This document shows positions 31,650-41,400 of a stretch of DNA of 49,791 nucleotides, piece by piece. The DNA comes from an uncultured Collinsella sp. (GTDB taxonomy: Bacteria; Actinomycetota; Coriobacteriia; Coriobacteriales; Coriobacteriaceae), in contig URUC01000001.1 in assembly GCA_900550965.1 (NCBI GenBank), positions 1 through 49,791 of the forward strand, read 5' to 3'. The position numbers and the translations under genes are program-made. The notes beneath the pieces are model-generated. The model was not told the DNA's origin and searched no databases. It saw nothing but the letters and a program-made list of their open reading frames with translations. Every line of letters starts with the position of its first letter. Position 1 is the first letter of the stretch.

Positions 31650-33809
31650 ATGCCTAAGTCCGAAAAAGAGGCATTTAGCTGGGGTTTTGAGGCTGGTTTT
31701 CTTCGCTCCCCTGTCAATCCCCGTATGCTACTTCTTAACAGGACGCCGGAGATTGATTGTGCCGGCGACGGAAACACATCCGGCAATGCAAGCGCATGGA
31801 GTCTCGTCTCCATAGCCAACGACCTATTGCGCGTCGACTTAAGCTCGCTTTTCAACGAAATCGGGGGGCACTTTCGTAAGCGAGCAAACCAGCGCTTTTA
31901 TATTGATTTGCAGAACGCCATGCGCCAGTCCTCTGCTGCTCTCCACCATGCGCAACACGCTTCGATAGACTGTGTAGCCGAGCAAGACTATGACGATCGG
32001 CTCGATCCAGACGATCCCGACCAAGAGCCCACCCAAGCAGAATTGAACGAAGCTGAAATCGCTATCAACCTTCAAAAACAAAAGGAACGCGACCTCGATT
32101 TCTTTGCTCCGATATTCGACAAAGCCATTACAAGCCATGCACACGGAGAGATTTCCGGCATGGCCAGATATCTCCTTAAAAATGTCTGTAGACAGTGTGT
32201 CATGAACATCACGGCGATTCCCGACTATCGCTATTACAGCTGCTGGATGAACAACAACGCTATTGAGTGCGACGAGATCAACCGCCTGTACCGCGCGGTG
32301 ATTACAACATCGGACCAACTCAACAAGCAAGAAATGGCGTCCCTCTTCAGCTCCTATCTCCAGCTCGAGTCGAACGACATGAGCATTAACGCTACCAACG
32401 GCGAGACCAATCTAACAGCACCGGTGCCGTATGACCGCGACAATCCTATACGCAACTTTCCCAAGGCGAAATCTCAGATAGAAACAGCTTGCGTCTGCAC
32501 CAATATCGATCTCTTTCGAGCGCTTCTCATTGTTTTTTATCAGGAATGTCTGGAGCTTACCCCGCTGCTTAAAAACACCGAGGCACCTAGCCTGCTCGCG
32601 CAAAACGAAGAGTTTTTCCCAGCCGCCATCAAAACAAGCGACCCGCGACAATTTCGATTATTCGATGAGCAGCTGCCGGCAATCATCCGCTTTGGCGAAG
32701 CTTTTGTATACGCAGCCAAAAAACACTTGCCCGGAAACGAAACGGCCCAAAAGCTCGAAGAGCATTTGAATGGAATAAAGCGCATGAACAGCGCCCCCTT
32801 TATGCAGGCGTTTCGTAAAAACTATCTCGAAGCTATGCGCGAGAACCAGATCTTCGCAAATGGAGACTTCCATACGCATGCAGAGCTTAACGACCAGGAA
32901 AACCTCAATAGGCTCGTTGGGCTTCAAGCCGTTATTTCAAAGGCAGGAGAGCTCTACTTCACCGAAGAGGAATGGTCCTTTGCAAGCCTTTATGCCCGCA
33001 TCCTTCACGAGCTGCTGCTGTGCGGCATTATGCCGATAGCATGCCAAACCTGCGGTTCGCTCTTTTTTCCGACCGGTCCTAACAGCAAGTACTGCGATCG
33101 ATATAACGCGGCGACCAAGCTCTATTGCAACCCGCGCTTTAACGCCAAGAAGCATCTTGGTCGTAAATCGCCCCGCGATGTCGCGCTTAATATACAGAGA
33201 AAGACCGAAACGGCATATGAAAAGGGCCTAACGGATTGTGCCCACTATTTTGAGCGCCTCGGCAGCTTTGTCCTCGATGGTCTTGGCCCAGCATACCAAG
33301 CGAACGACCTCATTTCCGATGAGCTCTATAGGACGTGGCTGTCTATCGTCAACCAGCCCAATTGTAGAGCGAAAATCAAGCGGCCGGATAGGCTCGAGTA
33401 TCCATACCCCGTGCTGTGGTACGGATTTGTCCGCGATGGCAATCGGTATGTACAAGTCGAGTTTCCTGGAGCCGAGTACCCGACGCTTTTTGAATGTTTG
33501 AGCCAGCTCGCCGAAAGCCCACAATCAAAGTGCACACTGGATTACAAGGGGCCAGATGAGCATCCATACAGCTCATGGCATGTAAAACTGCACATGTTGT
33601 TGGAGATCATTGTACAGATAAATAACGCCGACCACGTGGCGAGGCCCATTCCATTGCTTGGAATCGATGGGCCCGAATATGTCTGGACTGACCCGACCGT
33701 CCAAGACACATGGAGCACGCCCGACGCATGCATCTACAGCACCGGAACGATCGATGACCTCAGCTTTACCGTGTATACAAAGGGATATGACCCGGAAAAG
33801 CAAGACTGA
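31650..33809 (+). CDS. Large four-cysteine protein, copy A (module A)
   Basis: A 719-residue mostly helical protein. The only clear motif is a zinc-ribbon-like cluster at residues 465-493: C465-x2-C468-x13-C482-x10-C493, in the context ACQTCGSLFFPTGPNSKYCD and LYCNPRFN. This resembles the C-terminal motif of DUF6076-type proteins, but I cannot verify that family. The paralogue at 35201 has the same cysteine spacing at 484-512 and similar flanks (LRVDLSSLFNEI/LRIDLEKFFNEM near the N-terminus; EYPYPVLWYGFVRDGN/GYPHPVIWNGSLEDGN late). Start: GGAG 5 nt before ATG 31650. It is divergent from the DIAC/membrane gene pair. It may bind nucleic acid through the cysteine cluster, as a sensor or regulator. 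Confidence 0.75.
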   Translation: MPKSEKEAFSWGFEAGFLRSPVNPRMLLLNRTPEIDCAGDGNTSGNASAWSLVSIANDLLRVDLSSLFNEIGGHFRKRANQRFYIDLQNAMRQSSAALHHAQHASIDCVAEQDYDDRLDPDDPDQEPTQAELNEAEIAINLQKQKERDLDFFAPIFDKAITSHAHGEISGMARYLLKNVCRQCVMNITAIPDYRYYSCWMNNNAIECDEINRLYRAVITTSDQLNKQEMASLFSSYLQLESNDMSINATNGETNLTAPVPYDRDNPIRNFPKAKSQIETACVCTNIDLFRALLIVFYQECLELTPLLKNTEAPSLLAQNEEFFPAAIKTSDPRQFRLFDEQLPAIIRFGEAFVYAAKKHLPGNETAQKLEEHLNGIKRMNSAPFMQAFRKNYLEAMRENQIFANGDFHTHAELNDQENLNRLVGLQAVISKAGELYFTEEEWSFASLYARILHELLLCGIMPIACQTCGSLFFPTGPNSKYCDRYNAATKLYCNPRFNAKKHLGRKSPRDVALNIQRKTETAYEKGLTDCAHYFERLGSFVLDGLGPAYQANDLISDELYRTWLSIVNQPNCRAKIKRPDRLEYPYPVLWYGFVRDGNRYVQVEFPGAEYPTLFECLSQLAESPQSKCTLDYKGPDEHPYSSWHVKLHMLLEIIVQINNADHVARPIPLLGIDGPEYVWTDPTVQDTWSTPDACIYSTGTIDDLSFTVYTKGYDPEKQD

Positions 33810-33855
33810 GCTTGATGCCGCGGCTTTCTACGTGTCCGCGAACAGATTCACTCTT

Positions 33856-34668
33856 CTAGTCCTTCGAGCTAGCCAAGACACAGCCGATGCAAAGAGGGAT
33901 AAAGATGATGGCGAGCACAATGCCCCAGGCGGTTAATGTAATCGTAATGATGGATGCAATAGCGCTAGCGATGCCATATCCAAAAATCAACGATGCCGCG
34001 CAGGCAAGCATCTCGGCACCATACAGCAACACCATGTTTGAGCTTGCGCGGTCCAGCAAGGCATCCGCGCGGCCGAACCATGCGATAAGGGCTTTGTCGC
34101 CACGATAGCGCCCAGGACCTTTGAGCTCATACCATTTGACAATGCACGCCAGGACGCATCCAGAAACAAGCGCAATCGATGTCACCATGAGGAAAAGGCC
34201 CACGATCATGAGGAGTTTGTCCCCCGTGACCCCGCCGTCGATATAGCACTCAAACCCACGACATACGGCAAGCACGGCCAAAAGCGAACAGGCGCTCAAC
34301 GAGCCAAAGCGGCGCGACATCCGTCCGCAAAACACAGGTGCCTTGCAATTGCACCCAGCACCTGCGCAGAGGCACCAAATGGCATGGTATACAGGATACA
34401 GAGCAACGAGCACGGCCGCGGCCATCGACACCCGGTCAAGCGTCTCCATTCCCGACACAATATCCTCCGCCGTTGGAGCCTCGTAGGGATGATCGAACAG
34501 GTCAGGCGTGAACATAGGAATCTCACCTTTCCAGATGTACGACGGTGCAGTAAAGGAAATGATGCCGTTCACAGCTAACGCCGCGACAGCAATTAGCAAC
34601 GCGCCTTCGGCAATCTTGGTGATGCTCGACTTGTGAGAGACGGACACATTTTGAATAGAAGTATTCAT
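33856..34668 (-). CDS. MNTSIQ-type multi-pass membrane protein, copy B
   Basis: A 270-residue integral membrane protein, paralogue of the protein at 30277. Shared features are the MNTSIQ start, first helix (EGALLIAVAALAVNGIISF), IWKGEIPMF after it, ALYPVYHAIW, PVFCGRMSRRFGSLSACSLL, KGPGR and RASSNMVLLYGAEMLAC before the long C-terminal hydrophobic block. The loop between helices 1 and 2 differs most in length and sequence, as expected for an exposed, variable part. Start: AAAGGA before ATG 34668. It converges on the 719-residue gene of module A with only 46 bp between stop codons and belongs to module B with the genes at 34797 and 35201. Confidence 0.85.
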   Translation of the reverse strand: MNTSIQNVSVSHKSSITKIAEGALLIAVAALAVNGIISFTAPSYIWKGEIPMFTPDLFDHPYEAPTAEDIVSGMETLDRVSMAAAVLVALYPVYHAIWCLCAGAGCNCKAPVFCGRMSRRFGSLSACSLLAVLAVCRGFECYIDGGVTGDKLLMIVGLFLMVTSIALVSGCVLACIVKWYELKGPGRYRGDKALIAWFGRADALLDRASSNMVLLYGAEMLACAASLIFGYGIASAIASIITITLTAWGIVLAIIFIPLCIGCVLASSKD

Positions 34669-34732
34669 GATCTTCCTTTCAGAGAGACCCGATTGGTTGG
34701 TGATTGAGTTTTGGGGTGATTGGCGTAAAGAA

Positions 34733-34753
34733 CGGGACTGCTTAGAAGTCCCG
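34733..34753 (-). terminator. Small hairpin between the DIAC and membrane genes of module B
   Basis: CGGGACT and AGTCCCG form a 7-bp stem around GCTTAGA, with GTTCTTTA on the minus-strand side. It could reduce read-through from the DIAC gene into the membrane protein gene, lowering its dose. Module A has only a poor counterpart (ACTAG/CTAGT near 31141-31160). Confidence 0.4.
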
Positions 34754-34796
34754 ATAAAACAGCAGGTCGGCTTGACCGCCTACGAAGAAAGAAAGA

Positions 34797-35138
34797 CTAA
34801 CAAGCTATATCGAGGTCATTACGACTCGAATACTCGACGCCAACGGCGTCATGCGCTGAGATCCGCGCAAGCGAAACCGAACGGACCGGCGAGACCACCG
34901 GATAGTCCTCAACGCCCCACTCGAGCTCAAAGCCCAGACGAGCAAGCTCGTCACGACAATTGTCGAGCATGAGCTCATAGGCGCTTTGACGGGCACAGTC
35001 TTCAAAGAAGCCGAGCCCGCGCTCCTCAGAAAGGCCCACCTTCAGCTCATCACAGATGGTCATAACTTCGCAAACGATATCTTCAAGCTCATCGCGCTTG
35101 GTGGAATTAACCAGTTCAAACAGGGTGCCGTCGAACAT
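34797..35138 (-). CDS. Small protein ending in DIAC, copy B
   Basis: A 113-residue acidic helical protein; paralogue of the one at 31214. The common part is the C-terminal half: DELARLGFELEW against DELDQLGFEFRW, and the last residues RNDLDIAC against RGFDIAC. The N-terminal halves are hardly alignable. The start at 35138 has AAAGGAGGA upstream. The DNA around the stop codon (ACTAACAAGC-ATATCGA on the plus strand) is conserved in both copies and in the fossil at 30134. It is the first gene of the minus-strand half of module B. Confidence 0.75.
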   Translation of the reverse strand: MFDGTLFELVNSTKRDELEDIVCEVMTICDELKVGLSEERGLGFFEDCARQSAYELMLDNCRDELARLGFELEWGVEDYPVVSPVRSVSLARISAHDAVGVEYSSRNDLDIAC

Positions 35139-35200
35139 TTTCCGTCCTCCTTTGGACTTCTTTCTTGCTCGACTCCTATTGAACACGGCAAAGTGGCACA
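35139..35200. promoter_or_regulatory. Compact divergent control region of module B, motif shared with module A
   Basis: The motif C-T-C/T-GACTCC-(T)-ATTGAACA is at 35169-35184 here and at 31571-31587 in module A, in both cases 30-45 bp before the start codon of the DIAC gene. In module A it provides the -35 box of the large gene. Here the same TTGAAC is not followed by a good -10 box at 17 bp. Two tandem TGGCACAA copies overlap the start of the large gene. Confidence 0.5.
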
Positions 35201-37426
35201 ATGGCACAAAGTATATTTGATTTTGAAAGTTGTGCTGGTTTAAGAAATATGCAAGGTGCCAATTTAATAGCTCTGACCTGGCGTGTTAGGGCTAGCTTCA
35301 TTCGGTTTGACAGAGATACCTCTTTGCATCTCTGTTGCAAACAACTGACAAACGCAAAACCCGATAAGGATCAAGAATGTGAAGGAGCGGAATTCGAACA
35401 GCATTGGTCTGCAAAAGAGCTGTTAAACGAATTCCTAAGAATTGATCTTGAGAAGTTCTTTAACGAAATGTCCTCTTGGTATGCCGAATATCGTAACGCC
35501 CATTCAGTGCCCGTTCCACACCGTATCTTTAATTCGCTACGGCGAATACAGCACATTCTAGAAGCTCAATATCTCGAAGGCTCAGATAATAAAAAAGGTG
35601 CCACGTGTTTTCCTCCGCTTTGTTCGAGAATAATTGACGCAGGCGATGACCTCGACAAATGCCGTATCGAAAAGGCAGATATAACGCATGAGCTCGCGGA
35701 GGCAGTCAAACAAGCGCTTGATTCCGCAATAAGCGGCGGCTATTCGGACGGTATCTACCAGCTCTTCTTCAATGCTTGCTCATTGTGCATCGATTCAGTT
35801 TATCTTGATGAAATACCCGATGCCTATTTGCCCTCGAAGGTTTTCTCTCTTTGGGCAATAGAGTGTGGGAACATCGCGAGAGTTACTATTCCGGCTCTTG
35901 AGTTACTAAGCAGTAACGATGCCGACGATTCCGTTGCACCTAATCTGGCCAGTTACATTGAAATGGTCTTTGACCTAAATAGAAGGCCCGAGCTCGCTCG
36001 CGGAGGCGAGCACTCAATTGTCCACCACCCGCTGGCGCTTAAAACGCCAGAAACTAAAAGGGAGTTTTATAAGACGCACTTCCACGTTCAATTAGTTGAT
36101 AACCAACTAGCCATCGATATCCATGAGTTGGCAGTAGCCGTTCTTGGCGACATCATCATTGATTGTCTTAGCTTATCCAAGAAGATAAACGAACCTTCTT
36201 ATCGGGATGACCTCAGCAGCTACGTTTCATTATTCGCGAAGCTGCTTTCTACCGGAGAATCCATCCTGGATGTCGCTAATCAAATTCGCCGTTTTGGGGA
36301 ACTAACGTCCTCAAAATGCACGAAACATGCAATCGCCGGCCCAATGGTCCAGGACCTCAATAGCCTCAACTCTCTGGCACTCAACCTGATTCAGAACAGG
36401 CTCTACAACAAGGTGGAGTTATCGAGGAACGCCGAAAACACAATCGGCATCATGCGGTTTATCGTAAATGACGGAAAGTACCTTGTTGTCAACATCAACG
36501 ACAGCGACGCAATGCAAGAAGCCCTCCATTTCCAGCACTTGATAGACCGCTCCCACTCATTGATTCATTCTTTTCTTCCGGAATCATTCTCGGTTTTCTA
36601 TGCGCATCTACTATGCGAAGCCCTGCGATCCGGGGCACTTCCGACAAAATGCAGCACATGCAACAAACCCTTTTTCCCAGCTGGCAACAATAGCAAGTAT
36701 TGTTCTAGATACGACAACGAAACGGGCATGTACTGCAATCCCGCAAGTAATACAAAACTCAAGCTTGGTAAAAAGCCGCCCCATGCAACTGCCGTCAATT
36801 TAAGACGCAAAGCAGATACTGTCAGCGGGAAAGACGGGCACAACCCGATGGCTACTAACAAAAAGCGACAGCTATATTTTCAAGAACTAGCCAATGCCGT
36901 TGACCACACCCTTGGACCTTATTATCAACGGTCCCCTCTCGTGCCGAAAGCACTTTACGAAGAGTGGCTCAAGGCAATCAATCGGCCCAAAAACCAACCT
37001 AGCACTCAAACGCCTGAAGCGTGCGGTTATCCTCATCCCGTTATTTGGAACGGTTCGCTAGAGGATGGCAATGTAATCGTCGACATCACGACCCAGTCAG
37101 CACAACTAGGCACCCTTCCAGAGCTCTTGGACAAACTCGCAAAAAAGAATGCGGGTCACTGTCGCAAATCGGATAACGGGTGGTCAATCTCTAAATTCGA
37201 TCTGGTTGCCTCCGTCATCTCATTAGAGCTAGAGGCTGACAAGACCAGAAAGAAGAGCGCGAGAACAATTGAGCATCTCCCCATCCCCGGTTTATCCGGT
37301 TACTGGGATTGCCTATCCGACAGAAATGATCGCTCCTCAGACGCAACGCCATTAACAAAGGAGAGGCAGACGACTACAACGAATCCCCGATTTAATTTAA
37401 ACATGAACCCAGACAGTAGCCGGTAG
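35201..37426 (+). CDS. Large four-cysteine protein, copy B (module B)
   Basis: A 741-residue, mostly helical protein; paralogue of the 719-residue protein at 31650. The cysteine cluster is C484-x2-C487-x13-C501-x10-C512, identical in spacing, within KCSTCNKPFFPAGNNSKYCS and MYCNPASN. A long basic stretch follows it in both (KLGKKPPHATAVNLRRKAD here). ATG 35201 is used because the protein N-terminus lines up with the paralogue (SIFDFESCAGL against AFSWGFEAGFL), although its ribosome binding site is weak (AAAGTGG); ATG 35249 is an alternative. Base composition is more AT-rich than in module A, so the two copies may have different origins or ages. Function unknown. Confidence 0.75.
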   Translation: MAQSIFDFESCAGLRNMQGANLIALTWRVRASFIRFDRDTSLHLCCKQLTNAKPDKDQECEGAEFEQHWSAKELLNEFLRIDLEKFFNEMSSWYAEYRNAHSVPVPHRIFNSLRRIQHILEAQYLEGSDNKKGATCFPPLCSRIIDAGDDLDKCRIEKADITHELAEAVKQALDSAISGGYSDGIYQLFFNACSLCIDSVYLDEIPDAYLPSKVFSLWAIECGNIARVTIPALELLSSNDADDSVAPNLASYIEMVFDLNRRPELARGGEHSIVHHPLALKTPETKREFYKTHFHVQLVDNQLAIDIHELAVAVLGDIIIDCLSLSKKINEPSYRDDLSSYVSLFAKLLSTGESILDVANQIRRFGELTSSKCTKHAIAGPMVQDLNSLNSLALNLIQNRLYNKVELSRNAENTIGIMRFIVNDGKYLVVNINDSDAMQEALHFQHLIDRSHSLIHSFLPESFSVFYAHLLCEALRSGALPTKCSTCNKPFFPAGNNSKYCSRYDNETGMYCNPASNTKLKLGKKPPHATAVNLRRKADTVSGKDGHNPMATNKKRQLYFQELANAVDHTLGPYYQRSPLVPKALYEEWLKAINRPKNQPSTQTPEACGYPHPVIWNGSLEDGNVIVDITTQSAQLGTLPELLDKLAKKNAGHCRKSDNGWSISKFDLVASVISLELEADKTRKKSARTIEHLPIPGLSGYWDCLSDRNDRSSDATPLTKERQTTTTNPRFNLNMNPDSSR

Positions 37427-37566
37427 ACGATCTTTTAGCACAGAGGATAAGGGAATGTGACGCCGGAGCGAACCGCAGGGCACCGCGAGGCAACCAAACT
37501 TACTAGTCCGAGAATCGTAGAAGCTCGTCCATTCCGGAGTTCACCTTGGCCCGTGCCCAATCAAGG

Positions 37567-38436
37567 TTACTTTAGTTGCGCGTGGGCCATCTTCATATCC
37601 AGCACAAACCTTCGAACCTCGTCAGCTGAATGAACTAAGTTATTGCAAGGAGGCTTAGCGTCTAGGTATTTAAGTCCGTTATCGTCATTGCCGAGAACGC
37701 CTGCAATCCCGAGAACCCCCGTCTCCCCATCCTTATATTCCTTTTTAAATGTCAGCAATACACACGGAATGTCCAAATCTCTCGACAACTTAAGAACGGG
37801 TTGCCATGTAAACGTATCCTCCTTGTAATAACGAGATGGATCATAAGTCTCGATTGGATTTTTCTCCGTACATCTTATTTCGACAATCGCCTCAACACTG
37901 CCGTCCGGCGCGAATATAGCTCCATCGATATTGCCGCCCCACACCATGCCATGGCTCTCAAGCAGTTTGTCAAAATAACTGTTCTGAATATACTGTTTTC
38001 TAAATCTTTTTGTCTGAGGCGTTTTCTTTTTTTCAGCCCACCATTCTATAAATCTATCTTCTGTGCACAGGCGTTCTGTAACCACCTTTACACCGCCCAA
38101 ACGCTCTTCGTCCACATCCAGTTGAATGGCTCGAATAATCCCTTTGTCGTCCGTTCCATGAATCCAAACCGAAAATGGAACACCGATCGCATTTGCAAGC
38201 CTGACTTTACGCGTTAAATCTGATGCTGGCAGGAGTATTTTTAGCAAAGCATCGCGTGCGAACCCCTCGACTTCAAAGGCCTCAACCGCTTCAGTAAACT
38301 CCCCGCTCTTGCCAATCAACAGCCCCTGCAAGTCAGTCATTCCTAATTTAGAAGTTATTGTATTGCGAAAGGCAGTAACATTACCTTCGCTATCACGCCG
38401 CTTAAACGCTAGCCCACGAGTTGTTCTTTCATCCAT
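37567..38436 (-). CDS. PD-(D/E)XK-like endonuclease subunit of a restriction system
   Basis: A 289-residue protein whose C-terminal half carries a nuclease-like signature: VWGGNIDGAIF (D171), then EAIVEIRCTEKN (E186-x-R188), giving D-x14-E-x-R in place of the usual D-x-n-E-x-K. The E-x-R variant is a known kind of change but needs testing. The N-terminal half contains a domain with KILLPASDLTRKVRLANAIG. Start: AAGGAG 8 nt before ATG 38436. It is the last gene of the five-gene operon, 40 bp after the helicase, a typical position for the cutting subunit. It is more AT-rich than the helicase gene. Alternative: a regulatory or DNA-binding subunit. Confidence 0.6.
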   Translation of the reverse strand: MDERTTRGLAFKRRDSEGNVTAFRNTITSKLGMTDLQGLLIGKSGEFTEAVEAFEVEGFARDALLKILLPASDLTRKVRLANAIGVPFSVWIHGTDDKGIIRAIQLDVDEERLGGVKVVTERLCTEDRFIEWWAEKKKTPQTKRFRKQYIQNSYFDKLLESHGMVWGGNIDGAIFAPDGSVEAIVEIRCTEKNPIETYDPSRYYKEDTFTWQPVLKLSRDLDIPCVLLTFKKEYKDGETGVLGIAGVLGNDDNGLKYLDAKPPCNNLVHSADEVRRFVLDMKMAHAQLK

Positions 38437-38476
38437 CCCAAAAGCTCCTTCAGCGAGTTAACAGTGATATATCTAT

Positions 38477-41400
38477 CTAAAGACAAATCGGGCCGTCTGA
38501 TTCGGCCATCGCCGCATGAGATAAAAGCCCCTGCTCAAATGCACCAGGAAACGTAAATGCACGTTGACGATTCGGGGAGTCATCGAACGCAACTGAGATC
38601 AAGCCGCCATTGATCCGCTTGACCGTTCCCCCGCCGAGGCCCTTGTGAATAACGCGATAGCCCGGAACGACCTTGCTGTAGTCGATCGCCGGAGTTTCTT
38701 CGGCAACGTCATCGTTCAGTTCATCGGGATACCCGGTGAGATACCAGGCCTCCTTGAACTTGGTTGCCTTGCCGCCGCTCGGCTTGAACGTGAAGTCGGC
38801 GCCGCGGTCGCGCAACGTCCCCATCGCCGGAGCGAGCTCGACGCCGCCGAGTGCCCATAAGGCACCGGACTTCTCGCGCTTGTCGACGAATTCGATACCG
38901 CGGTTGGTGAGGACGTCCGCGACCCAATCCGTTTTGGTCGACACAGTGGTCGACACAGGCTCCGCCGATGCTTTCGGTTTCTCCGTTTGCTGTACAACTT
39001 TTTGTTGAGCAACCTTTTGGACGACAGGAAATTTCCCAATTTGCTCGACGGGGCGCGTGACGGGTTCGGCGCTGGTGAGGTCGATGGCAGAGCCGTCCGG
39101 CGCGATCATCGACTCCTGCTGTTTCGCGGCGAGGTAGTCGTACTCGGAAAGCGTCGTGTCGTACAGGCCGACGCGCTCGCCGGCGTGCTTGTTGACACCG
39201 GTGTAGACAAGGCTCGCGTCCTCGTAGCGTCGGAACTTGTAGACCGCGTCATTCATCAGGGGTGCATTGAAGACGCCCAGACCGACGAGGAGGTTGAAGT
39301 CATCGACGGACAGGCCGGTGACCTTCTTGAACAGCCCAGGTTCGAGCTGGGTGATTACGTCGTGCAGCGTCTCCTCGCGGTAGTCCGTGAGGTACATGAA
39401 GACGGGGATTCGGGTCGCGAACTTGATCAGCTTGGTCTGGATTTCCTTGCGCTTGCTCTTGAACTCCTTCTCCTCCTCGGTGAGCTCCTTCTTCTCTTTC
39501 GGGGTAAGACTCTCCCCCTTCTCCTTCTTGACCTTCTTGACGGCCTCGGACTTGTTGATGATCGTCTTGATGTCATCGTTGAGGCTGCGGAAGCCCTCGA
39601 TGTTCATGAGGGCGTTAATAGCCTCGTCGTTTGCGAGCAGGCGGCGCAGGGTGTCGTTGTCGACGTTGACCAGCAGCGCGGACTCCCAGCGCTTCGCGAG
39701 GAGCGTCGCCGACGTTCCGGCCATGGCGATGTCCAATACCTCGGCGGCGCTGATCTCCTTCATCCTGCTGCCGTCATAGGCGAGCACCGGCAGGAACTTG
39801 ACGAACTCGTCGACCTTCTGCTCCGGACCCTTCTTGGGGTCGGTGGCGAGCTGCGTCGAGTAATCGGAGACCATCGTGAGGGCGCGGTCGAGCGCGAAAT
39901 CGAATACGTAGCACTCGTTCTTGATGATCTGGGTGCGCCCGTCGTCGTCCTTGACCGTCCACGGCGACTGCACGCGGAACGCGGTCTGGAAATAGGTCTC
40001 GGCGCTCTTGACGTTGGAGAGCATGAACACGCCCGTCCACGGTTTCACCGTGACGCCGGTCGTCAGCTTGCCGCATGAGAGCGTGATCGTGCGGGACTCC
40101 AGCGGTTCGCGCATCGAGCGCTGCACGGGCGGCAGGGCGTCCAGGCCGATGCCGGCGGCGGCACCGGCGCAGACGTTGATCTTGAAGTCATGATAGAAGG
40201 TGTTCTGGCGTTCCTTGAGGAGGTTGGCCATGGCGTAGCAGCTCGCGACGTTCGGCAGGAACCACAGGGTGTGCCCCAGGACGTTGAGCAGGCGGATATC
40301 GGAGAACGGCATGGCCGGCTTCTCGCCCAGCTTCAGCTCGTCCTTTGTGGCCGGCATGTGCTGGCCGCGCATGAGGTCGAGCCACATCTGGACGTGGTCC
40401 TTGAACTTGAACTGGGCGTCCTCGCCCTCCCCCTCTGCGGAGAAGAACACGTTGAGGTCGAACTGGTTCGTCTCGGTGTTCAGCGCGATGCGCTTGATCT
40501 CCTCCGGCATCTGGTAGGTGAGCATGACCATGCGCGGGAGCGATGCGTACGGGTTATCACCGTCGGCGGGGTTCCAGTTAGCCTTGGCCTCCTGCTCGTC
40601 AGAGTAAGTCCAGTTGAAGATCTGCTCCTCGATAAACTCGCCGCTGTTGAGTGCGCGGAACGGGGTTCCGGATAGGAACAGGAAGTACTTGGTGACGATC
40701 GGCAGCCACGTCTCGTCCTGCTCGTTGCCAGTGACCTTGACCTCCTCATGGACGGCCTTCTCCTCGTCCTCGTCGATCGAGTCAAAGAGCTTCTTGGCCG
40801 TTTCCCGCCATGCTCCGAAATGGTACTCGTCGAACACCACGAGGTCCCAGTCTTCTAGGCGCACCCACTCGTGCCGGGCCTTGATATTTCCGTTGGAATC
40901 TCGACCGAGATAGTCTTGGAACGAGCCAAAGCAGACGATCGGGCGCTGGGGATCGCAGTCCTCATATTGCTTGCCGCCGCGACTGACGAACTGCCAGCCC
41001 TCGAAGTCGACATGGCGGTTTAGGTCCTCCTGCCAGGCACTCTGCACAGCGGGCTTGAACGTGAGCACGAGGACGCGCCTCATGCCCATCGACTTCGCCA
41101 ACTCATATGTGGCGAAGGTTTTGCCAAAACGCATCTTGGCGTTCCAGAGGAACTTGGGCGTGCGTTGCGAACCCTCGGCGGTCACAGACTCGAAGTACTC
41201 ACGCGTGCGACGCACGGCCTCGGCCTGCTCAGGTCGCATGCTGAAGTCCTGGTCGCGCGCCTCGTCGTTCTCGGTGCGGTCGCGCACGGCGATCCAGCCG
41301 GCACGCACTTGGTCGGGCGTGCAGCGATACCACTCGCCATTGATGTTTTCGCAGCCGTGGGCCTCGAGCCAGTCATGGACGGGATGATCTAGGAAAAAAG

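Noticed and set aside
31541..31855. N-terminal extension of the small DIAC gene to 31855
   Set aside because: The extension would overlap the divergent gene at 31650 and its promoter; GGGAGG before ATG 31540 defines the start.
35192..35209. Sigma-54 promoter suggested by TGGCAC
   Set aside because: Two TGGCACAA copies are present, but neither has the TTGC half at the required distance.
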